Source: an uncultured Lachnospiraceae bacterium (GTDB taxonomy: Bacteria > Bacillota > Clostridia > Lachnospirales > Lachnospiraceae). Taken from it: 62,169 bases of DNA. The DNA lies in NCBI GenBank assembly GCA_905235745.1, contig CAJOMN010000017.1, forward strand, positions 1 through 62,169. The letters are read 5' to 3'. Below the pieces are notes generated by a model. The model searched no databases. It was given only the letters and a program-made list of their open reading frames with translations, and was not told where the DNA came from. Made by a program: the position numbers and the translations under genes. Numbering within the stretch: the stretch's first letter is position 1; the number at the start of each line of letters is the position of its first letter. Below, piece after piece: positions 1-8,248 of this stretch.

Positions 1-480
1 GGACATCTTGGAAACTGCCAGCAGTTTTGAAGCCTTTGTCACCGTGACTTTCTGCCATCCCTGATACAACGCTGTAAGCAGCAGCCTCTGCGTCAGATAG
101 GAGATCTGTGCACGGGTTGTAATTGCCTGCCTCCTGTGATCATCAAGCAAGGCTCCGATAAAGGGCAGATAGATCTGATGCCCTTCCCATACAAATGGAA
201 TCCCTTCCTCTAACAAGACATCCCTGGTGTAGTAATTCATATCAGTCATATACAATACACTAGGCAGCCCTGTATAAATCATCAGCTGATGCTGTTGCTT
301 CCGTAAGACCGCCAGCGGCGTCTTTTCTACGGGTGCAGCCAGCAGTGCAATCTGCCCTCCGACAGTCATCAGCTTCAGATCATAGCTGCTCCTGTAAGAA
401 ATAGGGAGACGATCCATTTCTGTATACGGTGAAATCTGAACATCCTGGTGCAGGATTCTCTCGATATATTCCTTCATCAT
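1..480 (-). CDS. Partial winged-helix-type regulator, N-terminal 160 residues
   Basis: The frame is open from an ATG-ATG pair at 475-480 to the left edge, so the C-terminus lies outside the window. Residues 1-140 read as a compact globular domain (LKLMTVGGQIALLAAP, then a stretch ending EEGIPFVWEG, then IYLPFIGALL). The last residues before the edge, VTVTKASKLLAVSKMS, look like the start of a winged helix-turn-helix. The arrangement recalls an uncharacterised clostridial family that databases label MarR-like or AbiEi-like antitoxin; that naming is from memory and not proven here. A well-formed sigma-70-type promoter with a dyad over its spacer lies just upstream, which would suit a self-regulated gene. 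Whether a partner such as an AbiEii nucleotidyltransferase follows cannot be seen. Confidence 0.6.
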   Translation of the reverse strand, partial: MMKEYIERILHQDVQISPYTEMDRLPISYRSSYDLKLMTVGGQIALLAAPVEKTPLAVLRKQQHQLMIYTGLPSVLYMTDMNYYTRDVLLEEGIPFVWEGHQIYLPFIGALLDDHRRQAITTRAQISYLTQRLLLTALYQGWQKVTVTKASKLLAVSKMS

Positions 481-515
481 GCACTCTGCCTTTTCTTTGG
501 GTAGTCTTTTTTTGA

Positions 516-544
516 ATTGTAACCTATTTTAAGTTACAGGTCAA
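516..544 (-). promoter_or_regulatory. Promoter with overlapping dyad
   Basis: On the minus strand TTGACC (539-544) and TACAAT (516-521) are separated by 17 bases. The spacer and -10 carry an inverted repeat, TGTAAC and GTTACA in plus-strand order, with 9 bases between the arms. The position, 36 bases upstream of the partial regulator gene, fits its promoter, and the dyad could be an operator. Binding by the regulator itself is inference. Confidence 0.6.
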
Positions 545-700
545 ATATTTCGTCATTAAACCAACCATAGCACACTGGCATTTGCTTTTGCAGCACTGTT
601 TCCTATAATTTATACTACATCCATATGTGCACATGTACACCGATTTCTTCTCCGTTGCGGCAATACCGCTCAGTATGATCTCCATGAAGAAAGCCTGTAA

Positions 701-1309
701 TTATGACCCCATTTCTTCGTAAATTTCGGTTAGAAATCCTTGCATATACGCATGACGGATTTCTGCTATCCTTTTTGCTTCTTCTGTATTCATTTCATCC
801 TTAAGCAATAACAATTTGTCGCTAAAGTGTTGCAAAGAGGATTCCAATGATCTGCCTTTCTTACCTCCGTAAGCGAAGGTTCTGGCGATTCCGATCGCGC
901 CTATGGCATCCAGTCTGTCTGCATCCTGCACGATTTTACCTTCTATGCTTTCGGGATGCTTCCCCTTATTTCTGCTGAATGATACGCCGTTAATGACCTC
1001 ACAAATGAACTCAATCGTTTCGCTTTCTATGCGATGATTTTGCAGGAAAGTCCTTGCATTCTCATTATTTTCCGTATGGAACAGTTTGTGGTCGTCAACA
1101 TCATGCAGAAGAGCCGCCAGCGATATGACCATCAGATTACTATTCGGATACCTCTCGGCAATTCCGCAGGCGTTCTGATATACTCTTATTGAATGGTCCG
1201 CATCGTGTCCGTCCGAATTACCCTTGAATAAATCATAGATATAGTCCTTAGCGGCAACAATGATTCCTTCTTCCATTTCAACCTTGAACCCACCAACTTC
1301 TGTAATCAT
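701..1309 (-). CDS. HD-domain phosphohydrolase
   Basis: A 202-residue protein of the HD superfamily of metal-dependent phosphohydrolases. The metal-ligand pattern is visible: His39 in HDADHS, His69-Asp70 in LLHDVDD, and an Asp in VQDADRLDAIGAIGIARTFA around 126-145. That last motif is typical of the YedJ-like branch of small stand-alone HD proteins, whose substrates are mostly unknown (nucleotide or sugar phosphates are usual guesses). The start is an ATG behind GAGGAAAAAA. The stop codon of the upstream acetyltransferase gene overlaps this ATG by four bases (ATGA), so the two are translationally coupled. The precise substrate cannot be told from sequence. Confidence 0.85.
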   Translation of the reverse strand: MITEVGGFKVEMEEGIIVAAKDYIYDLFKGNSDGHDADHSIRVYQNACGIAERYPNSNLMVISLAALLHDVDDHKLFHTENNENARTFLQNHRIESETIEFICEVINGVSFSRNKGKHPESIEGKIVQDADRLDAIGAIGIARTFAYGGKKGRSLESSLQHFSDKLLLLKDEMNTEEAKRIAEIRHAYMQGFLTEIYEEMGS

Positions 1310-1863
1310 TTTTTTCCTCGATGCTCTGGTGCGGAGACCATCCGGCAGTCTGTTTCAAGCGTTCTATTTATAAACAGCTCCATATCCGTACAATTCCATG
1401 TGCCGATCGGCATATCATATTTTCTCTGAGCATACTCCGTAAAACCTACGGCTTCATAACAATGCCTTGCGCTCTCATTATTCTCGAATACGCCAAGATC
1501 AATTCTTGTGGCATTCAGATTTTCTTTTACATACTCTATCCCGAGTCTGAGAAGTTCTTTTCCGTATCCCTTTCCCCGAAATTCAGGATTTACAATTACA
1601 AAACCAAATCGGACAGAGCTGTCATCGTTGTCTCGCGGATACCTTATGATAAAATGCCCAATAGCATCTCCATTATCATCCACTGCAGTGAGCGGAATGA
1701 ACCTCCCCGTTTCAAGCTGAGGCGCATAATTCTCATTTATGTCTTCACCTGAAAGCGGATATTTATTAAATCTGTCTGCAGACCATTTGTATAATTCTTC
1801 CTCCGACCGAATCCACTCAGCTATAATCGGTGCATCTTCCTTTTTGTAATCTCTCAGTATCAT
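1306..1863 (-). CDS. GNAT family N-acetyltransferase
   Basis: A 185-residue single-domain acetyltransferase. The acetyl-CoA-binding motif A is clear (VNPEFRGKGYGKELLRLGI, roughly residues 92-110), followed by NATRIDLGVFENNESARHCYEAVGF, the beta-5/alpha-4 part usual in RimJ/RimL-like enzymes that acetylate primary amines. The substrate cannot be inferred. The ATG lies behind TAGGAGC, nine bases after the stop of the second acetyltransferase gene, and its own stop overlaps the HD phosphohydrolase start. The three genes therefore form a small operon of stand-alone modifying enzymes. Confidence 0.88.
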   Translation of the reverse strand: MILRDYKKEDAPIIAEWIRSEEELYKWSADRFNKYPLSGEDINENYAPQLETGRFIPLTAVDDNGDAIGHFIIRYPRDNDDSSVRFGFVIVNPEFRGKGYGKELLRLGIEYVKENLNATRIDLGVFENNESARHCYEAVGFTEYAQRKYDMPIGTWNCTDMELFINRTLETDCRMVSAPEHRGKK

Positions 1864-1872
1864 TAATTGCTC

Positions 1873-2322
1873 CTATAATTTAAGCTGCATAAAATTCCCG
1901 TTCTTCACGAAACCAAAATCCGTATACAGAAGAACACCCATATCCGATGCCGTGATCTGCACAGTCCCGCAGCCATATGCTCTTGCCTCTTCAACCACTC
2001 TGGAAAGCAGTTCCTTTGCAATTCCCTTGCGGCGGTATTCCGGATCCGTAAACATACTTGACAGAATCCCCATCTTCCCGCTCGGGCATCCAAAATATGG
2101 CGGTTTTTCCACAAAAGACATCCCGCTTGTTCCGACAATTCGATCCCCGTCCATTGCCAGCCAGGAAACAAATGTACCATCAGCCATGTGCCGCCTGTAA
2201 TAATCCTGCAGCGCCGGAACCAGATCAATCTCCTCCGTCGCACCCTCCTCGCGAAGCTGCCGGATTCGCATCTGTATGAAAGTATCCAGTTCTTTTTTTG
2301 TTAATTTCCGATAAGCGATCAT
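1873..2322 (-). CDS. GNAT family N-acetyltransferase
   Basis: A 149-residue GNAT protein not closely similar to its neighbour. Motif A is present as MFTDPEYRRKGIAKELLSRV (about residues 91-110), and the end, VLLYTDFGFVKNGNFMQLKL, is the usual C-terminal strand. The central segment GTSGMSFVEKPPYFGCPSGK resembles a common clostridial GNAT subgroup of unknown substrate. Translation starts at the ATG behind GGAGAGC. It is the first gene of the acetyltransferase/HD group; about 170 bases upstream separate it from the ZIP transporter gene and contain only a short remnant. Confidence 0.88.
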   Translation of the reverse strand: MIAYRKLTKKELDTFIQMRIRQLREEGATEEIDLVPALQDYYRRHMADGTFVSWLAMDGDRIVGTSGMSFVEKPPYFGCPSGKMGILSSMFTDPEYRRKGIAKELLSRVVEEARAYGCGTVQITASDMGVLLYTDFGFVKNGNFMQLKL

Positions 2323-2353
2323 TGCTCTCCATTTACCTTATAAGGTGCATTTA

Positions 2354-2458
2354 TCATCTCAGAGACATTACATATATCTGACAAGGGTTTTCATCTCCCC
2401 ACAATTCCTTCAGAAGTTCCGTTTCGCTCTTCTGCAGACTTCTGATAACATACTTCAT
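2354..2458 (-). pseudogene. Remnant of a GNAT acetyltransferase N-terminus
   Basis: A 34-codon frame with a good ribosome site (AGGAGCG) and ATG. Its first residues, MKYVIRSLQKSETELLKEL, resemble the N-terminus of another GNAT subfamily. It then runs into unrelated residues and a TGA after about 34 codons, with no acetyl-CoA motif. The best reading is a truncated acetyltransferase remnant; a short functional peptide cannot be excluded. Confidence 0.35.
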
Positions 2459-2496
2459 CCATTCGCTCCTCTATCGCCATATCATCCATAGCACAA

Positions 2497-3300
2497 CTAT
2501 CCGAGCGCAACGTCCAGTGCCATCATCAGGCTGAAGCCAACGGCAAAGAACACGACACCGATATTGGAATGCTCTCCGGAGGACATCTCCGGAATCAGCT
2601 CCTCTACGACTACATACAGCATGGCCCCGGCTGCAAAGGATAGAAGATACGGCATTGCGGGAACGACCAGACTGACGAGCAGGACTGTCAGTCCGCCAAA
2701 TATCGGCTCTACCGCGCCCGACAGGAGGCCTAAGCCAAAAGATTTCGGCTTGCTTTTTCCCTCCGCGAAGAGCGGCATGGAAATGATCGCTCCCTCCGGA
2801 AAATTCTGGATCGCGATGCCGAGCGCGAGGGCCAGTGCTCCACCTGCCGTGATACTCTCGGACCCGGCCAATAGCCCCGCATAGACTACTCCGACAGCCA
2901 TACCCTCCGGGATATTGTGCAATGTTACCGCCAGCACCATCATGACCGTTCTGTTCAGATTAGATTTGGGTCCTTCCATCTGATCTGCCTGTTCAATGCT
3001 CCTGTGCAGATGCGGGATAATGTGATCCAGCAGGAGTAGGAACAAGATTCCCAGCCAGAAACCGATAAAAGCCGGTAGAAACGCCCATCTCTCCTTTTCC
3101 GCTGATTGTTCAATAGCCGGAACAATGAGGCTCCAGATCGATGCCGCAACCATCACACCCGCGGCGAAACCTGTCAAGATCCGCTGCACGCCGGCTTTTA
3201 GGTCTCTTTTAAGAAAAAATACGCAGGCAGCTCCGCCCGCCGTTCCAATAAAGGGGATCAGAAGTCCCCAGACGATCGTTTTTATCTCCTCAAATTCCAT
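2497..3300 (-). CDS. ZIP family divalent metal transporter
   Basis: A 267-residue integral membrane protein with about eight hydrophobic segments, the normal size for ZupT-like ZIP permeases. The two metal-binding helices are recognisable: TLHNIPEGMAVG (TM4, near residue 128) and IQNFPEGAIISMPL (TM5, near 164). A third partner, EPIFGG, follows. ZIP proteins bring Zn2+, Fe2+ or Mn2+ into the cytoplasm; the metal preference cannot be read here. A histidine-bearing loop (HIIPHLHRS, near 92-100) lies between TM3 and TM4. The start is the ATG preceded by AAGGAGACGAAGTAA. It stands alone between murE and the acetyltransferase group. Confidence 0.92.
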   Translation of the reverse strand: MEFEEIKTIVWGLLIPFIGTAGGAACVFFLKRDLKAGVQRILTGFAAGVMVAASIWSLIVPAIEQSAEKERWAFLPAFIGFWLGILFLLLLDHIIPHLHRSIEQADQMEGPKSNLNRTVMMVLAVTLHNIPEGMAVGVVYAGLLAGSESITAGGALALALGIAIQNFPEGAIISMPLFAEGKSKPKSFGLGLLSGAVEPIFGGLTVLLVSLVVPAMPYLLSFAAGAMLYVVVEELIPEMSSGEHSNIGVVFFAVGFSLMMALDVALG

Positions 3301-3354
3301 TTACTTCGTCTCCTTACCATTCAGCCAGCACTATAACGCTGCCTGAGAAAATAT

Positions 3355-4848
3355 CTATTGGTTGGTTATACCCTCTTCTTCAAGTATCTCGGCGATCAGT
3401 ACCCTCTCGTCCATGGGATGCTTGACCCCTTTTATCTCCTGGTAGTCCTCATGACCCTTCCCGGCAAGTACGATAATGTCGCCGGGCTGCGCGTTATTGA
3501 TGCAGTACCGTATCGCTTCCTTGCGGTCGGGTATCTCGGTATATTCTCCGTCGGTTTGCGATATCCCGGTTCTGATATCGGCGATTATATCAAGCGGATC
3601 CTCATTTCTCGGATTATCAGATGTTATAACGGTTAGATCCGCCAGTTTCCCGGACACCTCTCCCATCTCAAATCTGCGGTTCCTGTCGCGGTTGCCGCCG
3701 CATCCGAACAGGCACACAAGCCGTCCGGGCTTATATTCCCGCAGCGTTGTCAGAAGGCTCTCAAGCGCCATTGCATTATGGGCATAATCGATCAGAAGCG
3801 TATAATCATCCGACACCTTTACCGGCTCAATCCTGCCCTTTACACGGCCATTGGGGAGCGCAGACTGCACTGTCGCCGCATCAATTCCCAGTACATCACA
3901 GACTGCTACCGCGCACAGCCCGTTATAAACGGAAAATCGTCCCGGCATATTGATCCTCACCGGATAGTTAGCCCGTCCCTTTACGTCAAATTCCATACCG
4001 AGGTGCGAACCTTCTCCGACAAACCGGACGTTATCGGCCGAATAGTCAAGACCCGGGGCAAATCCGTACTTAATTACATTGCAGGTGCTGTTGGCAAGTA
4101 TCGCATCCGCATGTCTGTCGTCGGCATTAACTATTCCGGTCTTGCACTGGCGAAACAGCATCGCCTTACAGGCAAGGTACTGCTCAAAATCGGTATGCTC
4201 GTTAGGACCTATATGATCGGGTTCAATGTTCGTAAAGATTCCTATATCAAAGTTAATGCCGTCGGTTCTGTGAAGCATCAGGGCCTGGCTGCTCACCTCC
4301 ATCACAACAATATCGCATCCTCCGTCCGCAATCCGCCGCAGATAATTCTGCAGCACCGGCGAGTCGGGCGTTGTATTGACCGCCGGGATATGCTCATCTC
4401 CTATGACAGTCTCAATGGTACCGATGAGTCCCACCTTATGACCGGCCTGCTCAAGTATTGATTTGATCAGATATGTGGTGGATGTCTTACCCTTTGTGCC
4501 CGTTATCCCTATTGTCACAAGCCCGTCAGCCGGGTAATCGTAATATGCGCACGAGATATGTGCCATTGCTTCCCTTGTGGAAGCGGTCTTAATGATCGTA
4601 GTATTGCCAATATCATCCGGACAATCCAGTTCATCAAGGGATCTCTCTACTACAATAAGCGCGGCTTTGGCCTCTACAGCCTGCCTGATGCATGTGTGAC
4701 CGTCAAAATTGGCGCCCTTTATGCACACATACACACATCCTTCGGAAAGCTTTCTGTTATCCGTTACAAAATCCGTATACGTCTGATCCATGCTTCCGCA
4801 TAACAACTCATATTGAATATCCTTACACAGTCTGCTTAATGATCCCAC
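3355..4848 (-). CDS. murE: UDP-N-acetylmuramoyl-tripeptide synthetase MurE
   Basis: The cytoplasmic Mur ligase that adds the third residue of the peptidoglycan stem peptide. All parts are present: an N-terminal UMAG-binding domain, ATP loop GITGTKGKTST (114-124), the lysine expected to be carbamylated (Lys228 in YLACKAM), and the C-terminal glutamate-ligase domain. DNPR at 411-414 is the signature of meso-diaminopimelate-adding enzymes. That fits the dapL gene at 48 kb and argues for a DAP-type wall. The start is a GTG eight bases after AGGAGG; the ATG that abuts the AGGAGG is out of frame. At 497 residues it has normal family length. It is preceded by a hairpin at 4981-5010 that would end recJ transcripts. 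Confidence 0.95.
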   Translation of the reverse strand: MGSLSRLCKDIQYELLCGSMDQTYTDFVTDNRKLSEGCVYVCIKGANFDGHTCIRQAVEAKAALIVVERSLDELDCPDDIGNTTIIKTASTREAMAHISCAYYDYPADGLVTIGITGTKGKTSTTYLIKSILEQAGHKVGLIGTIETVIGDEHIPAVNTTPDSPVLQNYLRRIADGGCDIVVMEVSSQALMLHRTDGINFDIGIFTNIEPDHIGPNEHTDFEQYLACKAMLFRQCKTGIVNADDRHADAILANSTCNVIKYGFAPGLDYSADNVRFVGEGSHLGMEFDVKGRANYPVRINMPGRFSVYNGLCAVAVCDVLGIDAATVQSALPNGRVKGRIEPVKVSDDYTLLIDYAHNAMALESLLTTLREYKPGRLVCLFGCGGNRDRNRRFEMGEVSGKLADLTVITSDNPRNEDPLDIIADIRTGISQTDGEYTEIPDRKEAIRYCINNAQPGDIIVLAGKGHEDYQEIKGVKHPMDERVLIAEILEEEGITNQ

Positions 4849-4980
4849 TGCGCCATCCTCCTATGCCTTATACACCTTCATGCAAAAATTCACTGTTTGA
4901 ACACAGATTGAACACAATTGATAATTAATATATAACTACAGATAGTTGATGAACACTCACTATCTCCCCCTCATAAGATG

Positions 4981-5010
4981 GTAAAGGTCTCCGCCCCCGG
5001 AGGCCTTTAC
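4981..5010 (-). terminator. Hairpin between recJ and murE
   Basis: GTAAAGG and CCTTTAC arms are extended by a GC-rich inner stem (TCCG/CGGA) around a C-rich loop. The hairpin starts directly after the recJ stop. There is no long U-tract on either strand, so termination strength is uncertain. Confidence 0.6.
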
Positions 5011-5012
5011 TG

Positions 5013-6764
5013 TTATATCATATAATCTTTGACGGTAAGCTGAATGCTGCGCTTACCATTATATTCGTTCAATCCCGGCTGGTACAGGATTGACACGCTC
5101 TTACTGTCTTTGAGCTCATCATATGCTTCGACGGTATCCCCGAAATAGACCGCTTCAACGGGTACGGTATCTCCTGCCGCATTTTTCCCTTCAAGAACCA
5201 TTTTGAGAAGATTCCTGTTTTTTCCGAGTAACTGAACACTCCTTACCGGTACGTCCTTCTCGGCAAATACCGGCTTCGGATTGGATACTCCAAACGGCTC
5301 GAGTCTGTCCAGTTCCCCGACAAAGGACTCTGTAACATATCCTATCGGAAGCGGTATGTCGATCCTTATCTTTTCGACAAGATCATCATCCGAGAGCGTA
5401 CAGTTATCGTTCAGTCTCTTTCTCAGTTCATCGGCAAGACCGGCCGGCATTGACAGACCGGCAGCCATTTTGTGACCTCCGAACTTAGTGAACAGATCTC
5501 TTACTTTGTTCAGCTCATCATACATTGGGTACTGCTCGATCGATCTTCCGCTCCCTTTTAGATTACCTTCGATATCATCCGTAAGCACGATTGACGGTCT
5601 GTAATAATGTTCCCGCAGTCTTCCTGCTACGATTCCGGCAATACTCTCATGACATTCCGGCATATATACAACAAGCACTTTATCGCTTATGTAATTCTCC
5701 CCGACGAGCCTGATCGCTTTATTCGTAAAAGCAACCGTCATATTCTTGCGGCTCTCATTGATCTTAACAAGCTCTTGGGCCTTCAGCAGCGCACTGCCAT
5801 AATCGCTTTCCGTAAACAGTTCGAGCGCCGCGTCGGCAGTCTCCAGTCTTCCCGTCGCGTTAATGCACGGTCCTAATATAAAGCCCACATGATATGCGCT
5901 AATCTTGTCCCCCTTTAATCCGGTTGCCTCGATAAGCGCCCTCATACCTGTATTGGATGTGTCTTTTATTCTTTCCAGACCGTATTTCACTGCTATACGG
6001 TTTTCGTCCGTAAGCTCCATAAGGTCTCCTACCGTGGCAAATGCCGCAAAGACGAGCAGTTCTTCAAGCAGTTCCGCCCTGCCCCTTACAGTCTCACCTA
6101 TATCGCAGTGATCATACATATAGCTTATAAGCTTATACGCGACCATCGCTCCGCATATCCCGGAGAAAGGGTATGTACAGTCTTCTCTTTTCGGATCTAC
6201 AACAGCATCGGCAGCCGGAAGCCTGAAGTGTTTTACTCCGTCAGTCTCTTCATACGGAACTTCGTGGTGGTCGGTCACTATAACACTCATCCCGAGCGAC
6301 TGGGCAAGTGCTGTTTCGGCTGATGCCGCAATCCCGTTATCGCATGTGACTATCAGCTCTATCCCGTCATCATAAGCGGTCCTGATTATGTTCTCGTTAA
6401 TGCCGTATCCGTCCTTTATACGTTCGGGAAGCCTTACATCGACAATTCCGCCTGCCGCCTCTATTCCCTTCTTCAATATATAAGACGCACACACTCCGTC
6501 AATGTCATAATCTCCGACGATCCTTACCGGTACCTGTGCTTCAATCGCGTCAGCCAAGATAGATGCGGCGATATCCATATCACGCATAAGAGCGGGATCA
6601 TGCATCTGTGAAATGCTCCCGTTAAGAAACATATCTATTTCCTCATCGCTCACGGCGCCCCTGTTTCGGATGATCCTCGCAAGATACGGACTGATCCCGT
6701 GTTCCTTCGCTATTCTGTTGTAATCGGCCCCCTTGGCCACAACGACCCATTTCTTATTGCTCAT
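5013..6764 (-). CDS. recJ: Single-stranded-DNA-specific exonuclease RecJ
   Basis: A DHH/DHHA1-family 5'-3' exonuclease for DNA repair and recombination. The DHH phosphoesterase motifs are visible: VRIVGDYDIDGVCASYILKK, VTCDNGIAA, and IVTDHHEV. Downstream come the DHHA1 domain with GSGRSIEQYPMYDEL and FTKFGGHKMAAGLSMP, then the C-terminal OB-type segment (FGVSNPKPVFAEKDV). I place the start at the ATG at 6764 (MSNKKWVVVAKG), giving 583 residues. A GTG at 6824 would add 20 residues, but that stretch is encoded by a palindrome and does not resemble RecJ. The upstream gene is the small cysteine-rich ORF ending at 6824. Confidence 0.92.
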   Translation of the reverse strand: MSNKKWVVVAKGADYNRIAKEHGISPYLARIIRNRGAVSDEEIDMFLNGSISQMHDPALMRDMDIAASILADAIEAQVPVRIVGDYDIDGVCASYILKKGIEAAGGIVDVRLPERIKDGYGINENIIRTAYDDGIELIVTCDNGIAASAETALAQSLGMSVIVTDHHEVPYEETDGVKHFRLPAADAVVDPKREDCTYPFSGICGAMVAYKLISYMYDHCDIGETVRGRAELLEELLVFAAFATVGDLMELTDENRIAVKYGLERIKDTSNTGMRALIEATGLKGDKISAYHVGFILGPCINATGRLETADAALELFTESDYGSALLKAQELVKINESRKNMTVAFTNKAIRLVGENYISDKVLVVYMPECHESIAGIVAGRLREHYYRPSIVLTDDIEGNLKGSGRSIEQYPMYDELNKVRDLFTKFGGHKMAAGLSMPAGLADELRKRLNDNCTLSDDDLVEKIRIDIPLPIGYVTESFVGELDRLEPFGVSNPKPVFAEKDVPVRSVQLLGKNRNLLKMVLEGKNAAGDTVPVEAVYFGDTVEAYDELKDSKSVSILYQPGLNEYNGKRSIQLTVKDYMI

Positions 6765-6798
6765 ATCTTTGAACACCGGCTCCCCGGCACAGAATATT

Positions 6799-6827
6799 AT
6801 AGTGAACGAATTAAGTTCGTTCACTAT
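6799..6827. repeat. Perfect 12-bp inverted repeat upstream of recJ
   Basis: ATAGTGAACGAA (6799-6810) and TTCGTTCACTAT (6816-6827) are exact reverse complements around a 5-base loop. It covers the stop codon of the small cysteine-rich gene and lies 35 bases before the recJ ATG. There is no U-tract, so it may be an operator, an mRNA-end hairpin or a REP-like unit. Confidence 0.7.
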
Positions 6828-7036
6828 TCTACCATATATTCAAGACCAATGCCGACTGAATCCGTAATCCCGTCACAAATGGTCTTGCGACAATTTACCC
6901 ATGTTTTATCCTCTTCCTTGTAATTGCAACAGGCCGTCCTGTCACTTGCAAACGCTGCCCATCCGAAGCAACAGCTAAATTGCATAACAAATTGTACGGT
7001 TTCCGCAAGTTTGTTTCTGTCTTCGTACCACTCCAT
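6824..7036 (-). CDS. Small cysteine-rich protein, function unknown
   Basis: A 70-residue protein starting MEWYEDRNKLAETVQF at an ATG placed eight bases after AAGGAGGAT, one of the better ribosome sites in the window. It holds six cysteines (C22, C23, C36, C37, C49, C54), two of them as adjacent pairs, with no signal peptide or transmembrane segment. The cysteine arrangement could bind a metal or form disulfides; I do not recognise a family. The coding reading is supported by the ribosome site and placement 60 bases before recJ. Its stop lies inside the perfect inverted repeat 6799-6827. Confidence 0.55.
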   Translation of the reverse strand: MEWYEDRNKLAETVQFVMQFSCCFGWAAFASDRTACCNYKEEDKTWVNCRKTICDGITDSVGIGLEYMVE

Positions 7037-7065
7037 AGCACATCCTCCTTCCGGAATCACCCATT

Positions 7066-7285
7066 CACAGTATCATTTTTGAAGCAATCAAAATCCCATA
7101 ATACAAATGTATTATTGTTTACACTTATATTATGGGATATGTGATGTTCAAGATGTTGGAGATTATGCGGTCATTCTAAATAAACGCATCATAGTATTTA
7201 TGGAGCATTTCATCTGTGGTACCGTACACGTTATCACCCTTGAAATAATCCAAAAGTTTTTCGATAAAAAAAGGAACTCTTCTAT
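7066..7285. repeat. Duplicated segment R1
   Basis: About 220 bases closely match 12440-12655, with scattered substitutions. The shared part runs from CACAGTA.CATTTTTGAAGC through a CCCATAATA/TATTATGGG hairpin into the 3' end of the 99-residue gene found intact at 12.55 kb. R1 and R2 lie on either side of the plus-strand accessory genes in the same orientation. Confidence 0.85.
7176..7265 (-). pseudogene. 3' remnant of the 99-residue NIGSEV-type gene
   Basis: The minus strand encodes LLDYFKGDNVYGTTDEMLH and the following KYYDAFI before a TAG stop, identical over these residues to the C-terminus of the intact gene at 12550-12849. Just upstream a T-run has lost one base relative to the intact copy, breaking the frame, and the rest of the gene is missing. 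It is a truncated, frameshifted duplicate. Confidence 0.8.
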
Positions 7286-7500
7286 ACATCTATGGATTTA
7301 TACCATTCTACAAGATTTTTAAACTTAACGGATGATTCAACCTTTTCCTGCAGAGATTTAACACTTTCTCCCGATATAAACCGGTTTTTCTCTTCTTCAG
7401 TCAGATCTCCCACTTTTTTTCCCATGTTCGTGTGCATATTTCATCAGACCAGCTAGATCAATATGCACTTTGGGAAGCTGCCCTGCAAGTATGGGGACGG
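7282..7500 (-). pseudogene. Decayed ORF, C-terminal fragment with frameshift
   Basis: Two frames can be joined across an A7 run. One gives VPILAGQLPKVHIDLAGLM and then KYAHEHGK. The other continues KVGDLTEEEKNRFISGESVK and ends FKNLVEWYKSIDV before a stop. Together they read as the C-terminal end of a clostridial protein I remember as a common uncharacterised type, with a one-base indel in the homopolymer. An in-frame stop occurs just upstream, so no intact gene is present. The family assignment is from memory only. Confidence 0.5.
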
Positions 7501-7591
7501 GGTGTTCTCAAGCACAGTCTGCTATCTGTTATAGTTTATCATCTGACCATTTGTATACATACCCGCTCACAACCTTTCTTGCCGCCACACC

Positions 7592-7906
7592 TTATACAAT
7601 AAAAAGATTCGGATGAAGAATGCCGATCGGATCAGCGTCAAACCACTTGATATAGTGCTCCAATAATTCCTTATTCGCCGCGAATCCAGTAACGGCACCA
7701 CCGAAACCGTATTCAACTGATTTCTGGATTGCTATCGCAAATAAGTGTCCTCCAACACCATAATACTTCTGCTGTTCAACAATATCATTGTTATTATGGG
7801 GTGCTGTAACCATCCATGAGATATATACCGCTCCGTAATCTTTTTGTGGCTGTATCGCTACTAACCCTTGTATATCGACAGTTCCCTCTATTACTAAGGC
7901 ACTGCG
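7592..7906 (-). pseudogene. N-terminally truncated GNAT-like fragment
   Basis: The frame is open from a TAA at 7907 down to 7592 and reads VIEGTVDIQGLVAIQPQKDY, then YISWMVTAPHNNND, then YYGVGGHLFAIAIQKSVEYG and GFAANKELLEHY. The pattern of glycine-bearing loop and hydrophobic strands is GNAT-like. The first strands are missing, there is no convincing start near the 5' end, and the gene lies among other remnants. An internal ATG at 7813 would leave 73 residues. Most likely a dead acetyltransferase-like gene. Confidence 0.5.
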
Positions 7907-7973
7907 TTAAAGCCTTAAATATCAACGTTTTGCGCCCAAAAACACACGATCTTTAATTGCTCAAACCAATACT

Positions 7974-8201
7974 TTACTCTTCCGGTGTAAACTCGTCTGC
8001 CTCTTCTTCTACATGTCCCATAATGTCCGTAATATCACAATGCAGTCGATTACATAAATTATCAATCGTAGATGTTTTAAGCGGCTTATCATGCCGCAGC
8101 CTGTCTATTGTGTAACTATTGATTCCATAAGTATATATCAACATATAAGTACTGATCCTTCTCTTTTGCAGGTAATCCCAAAACGGTTTATAGGTAATCA
8201 T
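7974..8201 (-). CDS. XRE/Cro-type helix-turn-helix regulator
   Basis: A 75-residue protein that is essentially one Cro/C1-type DNA-binding domain. The residues STYMLIYTYGINSYTIDRLR (about 17-36) form the helix-turn-helix, and LKTSTIDNLCNRLHCDITDI (about 41-60) the following helices. The tail is acidic (EEEADEFTPEE). It is divergent from the plus-strand accessory genes, with 115 bases between the starts. A perfect palindrome CTCATATATGAG lies 15 bases before its ATG, and the opposing promoter is 48 bases away, so it could control both directions. That is inference from position. Confidence 0.85.
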   Translation of the reverse strand: MITYKPFWDYLQKRRISTYMLIYTYGINSYTIDRLRHDKPLKTSTIDNLCNRLHCDITDIMGHVEEEADEFTPEE

Positions 8202-8215
8202 AGCCTCAAAATCTC

Positions 8216-8227
8216 CTCATATATGAG
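8216..8227. promoter_or_regulatory. Palindrome, candidate operator
   Basis: CTCATATATGAG is a perfect 12-base palindrome in the divergent spacer between the XRE gene and the secreted-protein gene, overlapping the XRE leader. It is a plausible binding site for the XRE protein. Confidence 0.4.
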
Positions 8228-8248
8228 ATTTTATTTGTTATGATAGGC

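Noticed and set aside
6765-6824. Longer RecJ starting at GTG 6824
   Set aside because: The extra 20 residues are encoded by the palindrome, do not resemble RecJ, and the start would overlap the preceding stop without a ribosome site.
7107-7322. Plus-strand ORFs beginning MYYCLHLYYGIC in both R1 and R2
   Set aside because: The similarity of the two frames comes from the DNA repeat itself; the conserved coding sense is the minus-strand NIGSEV-type gene.
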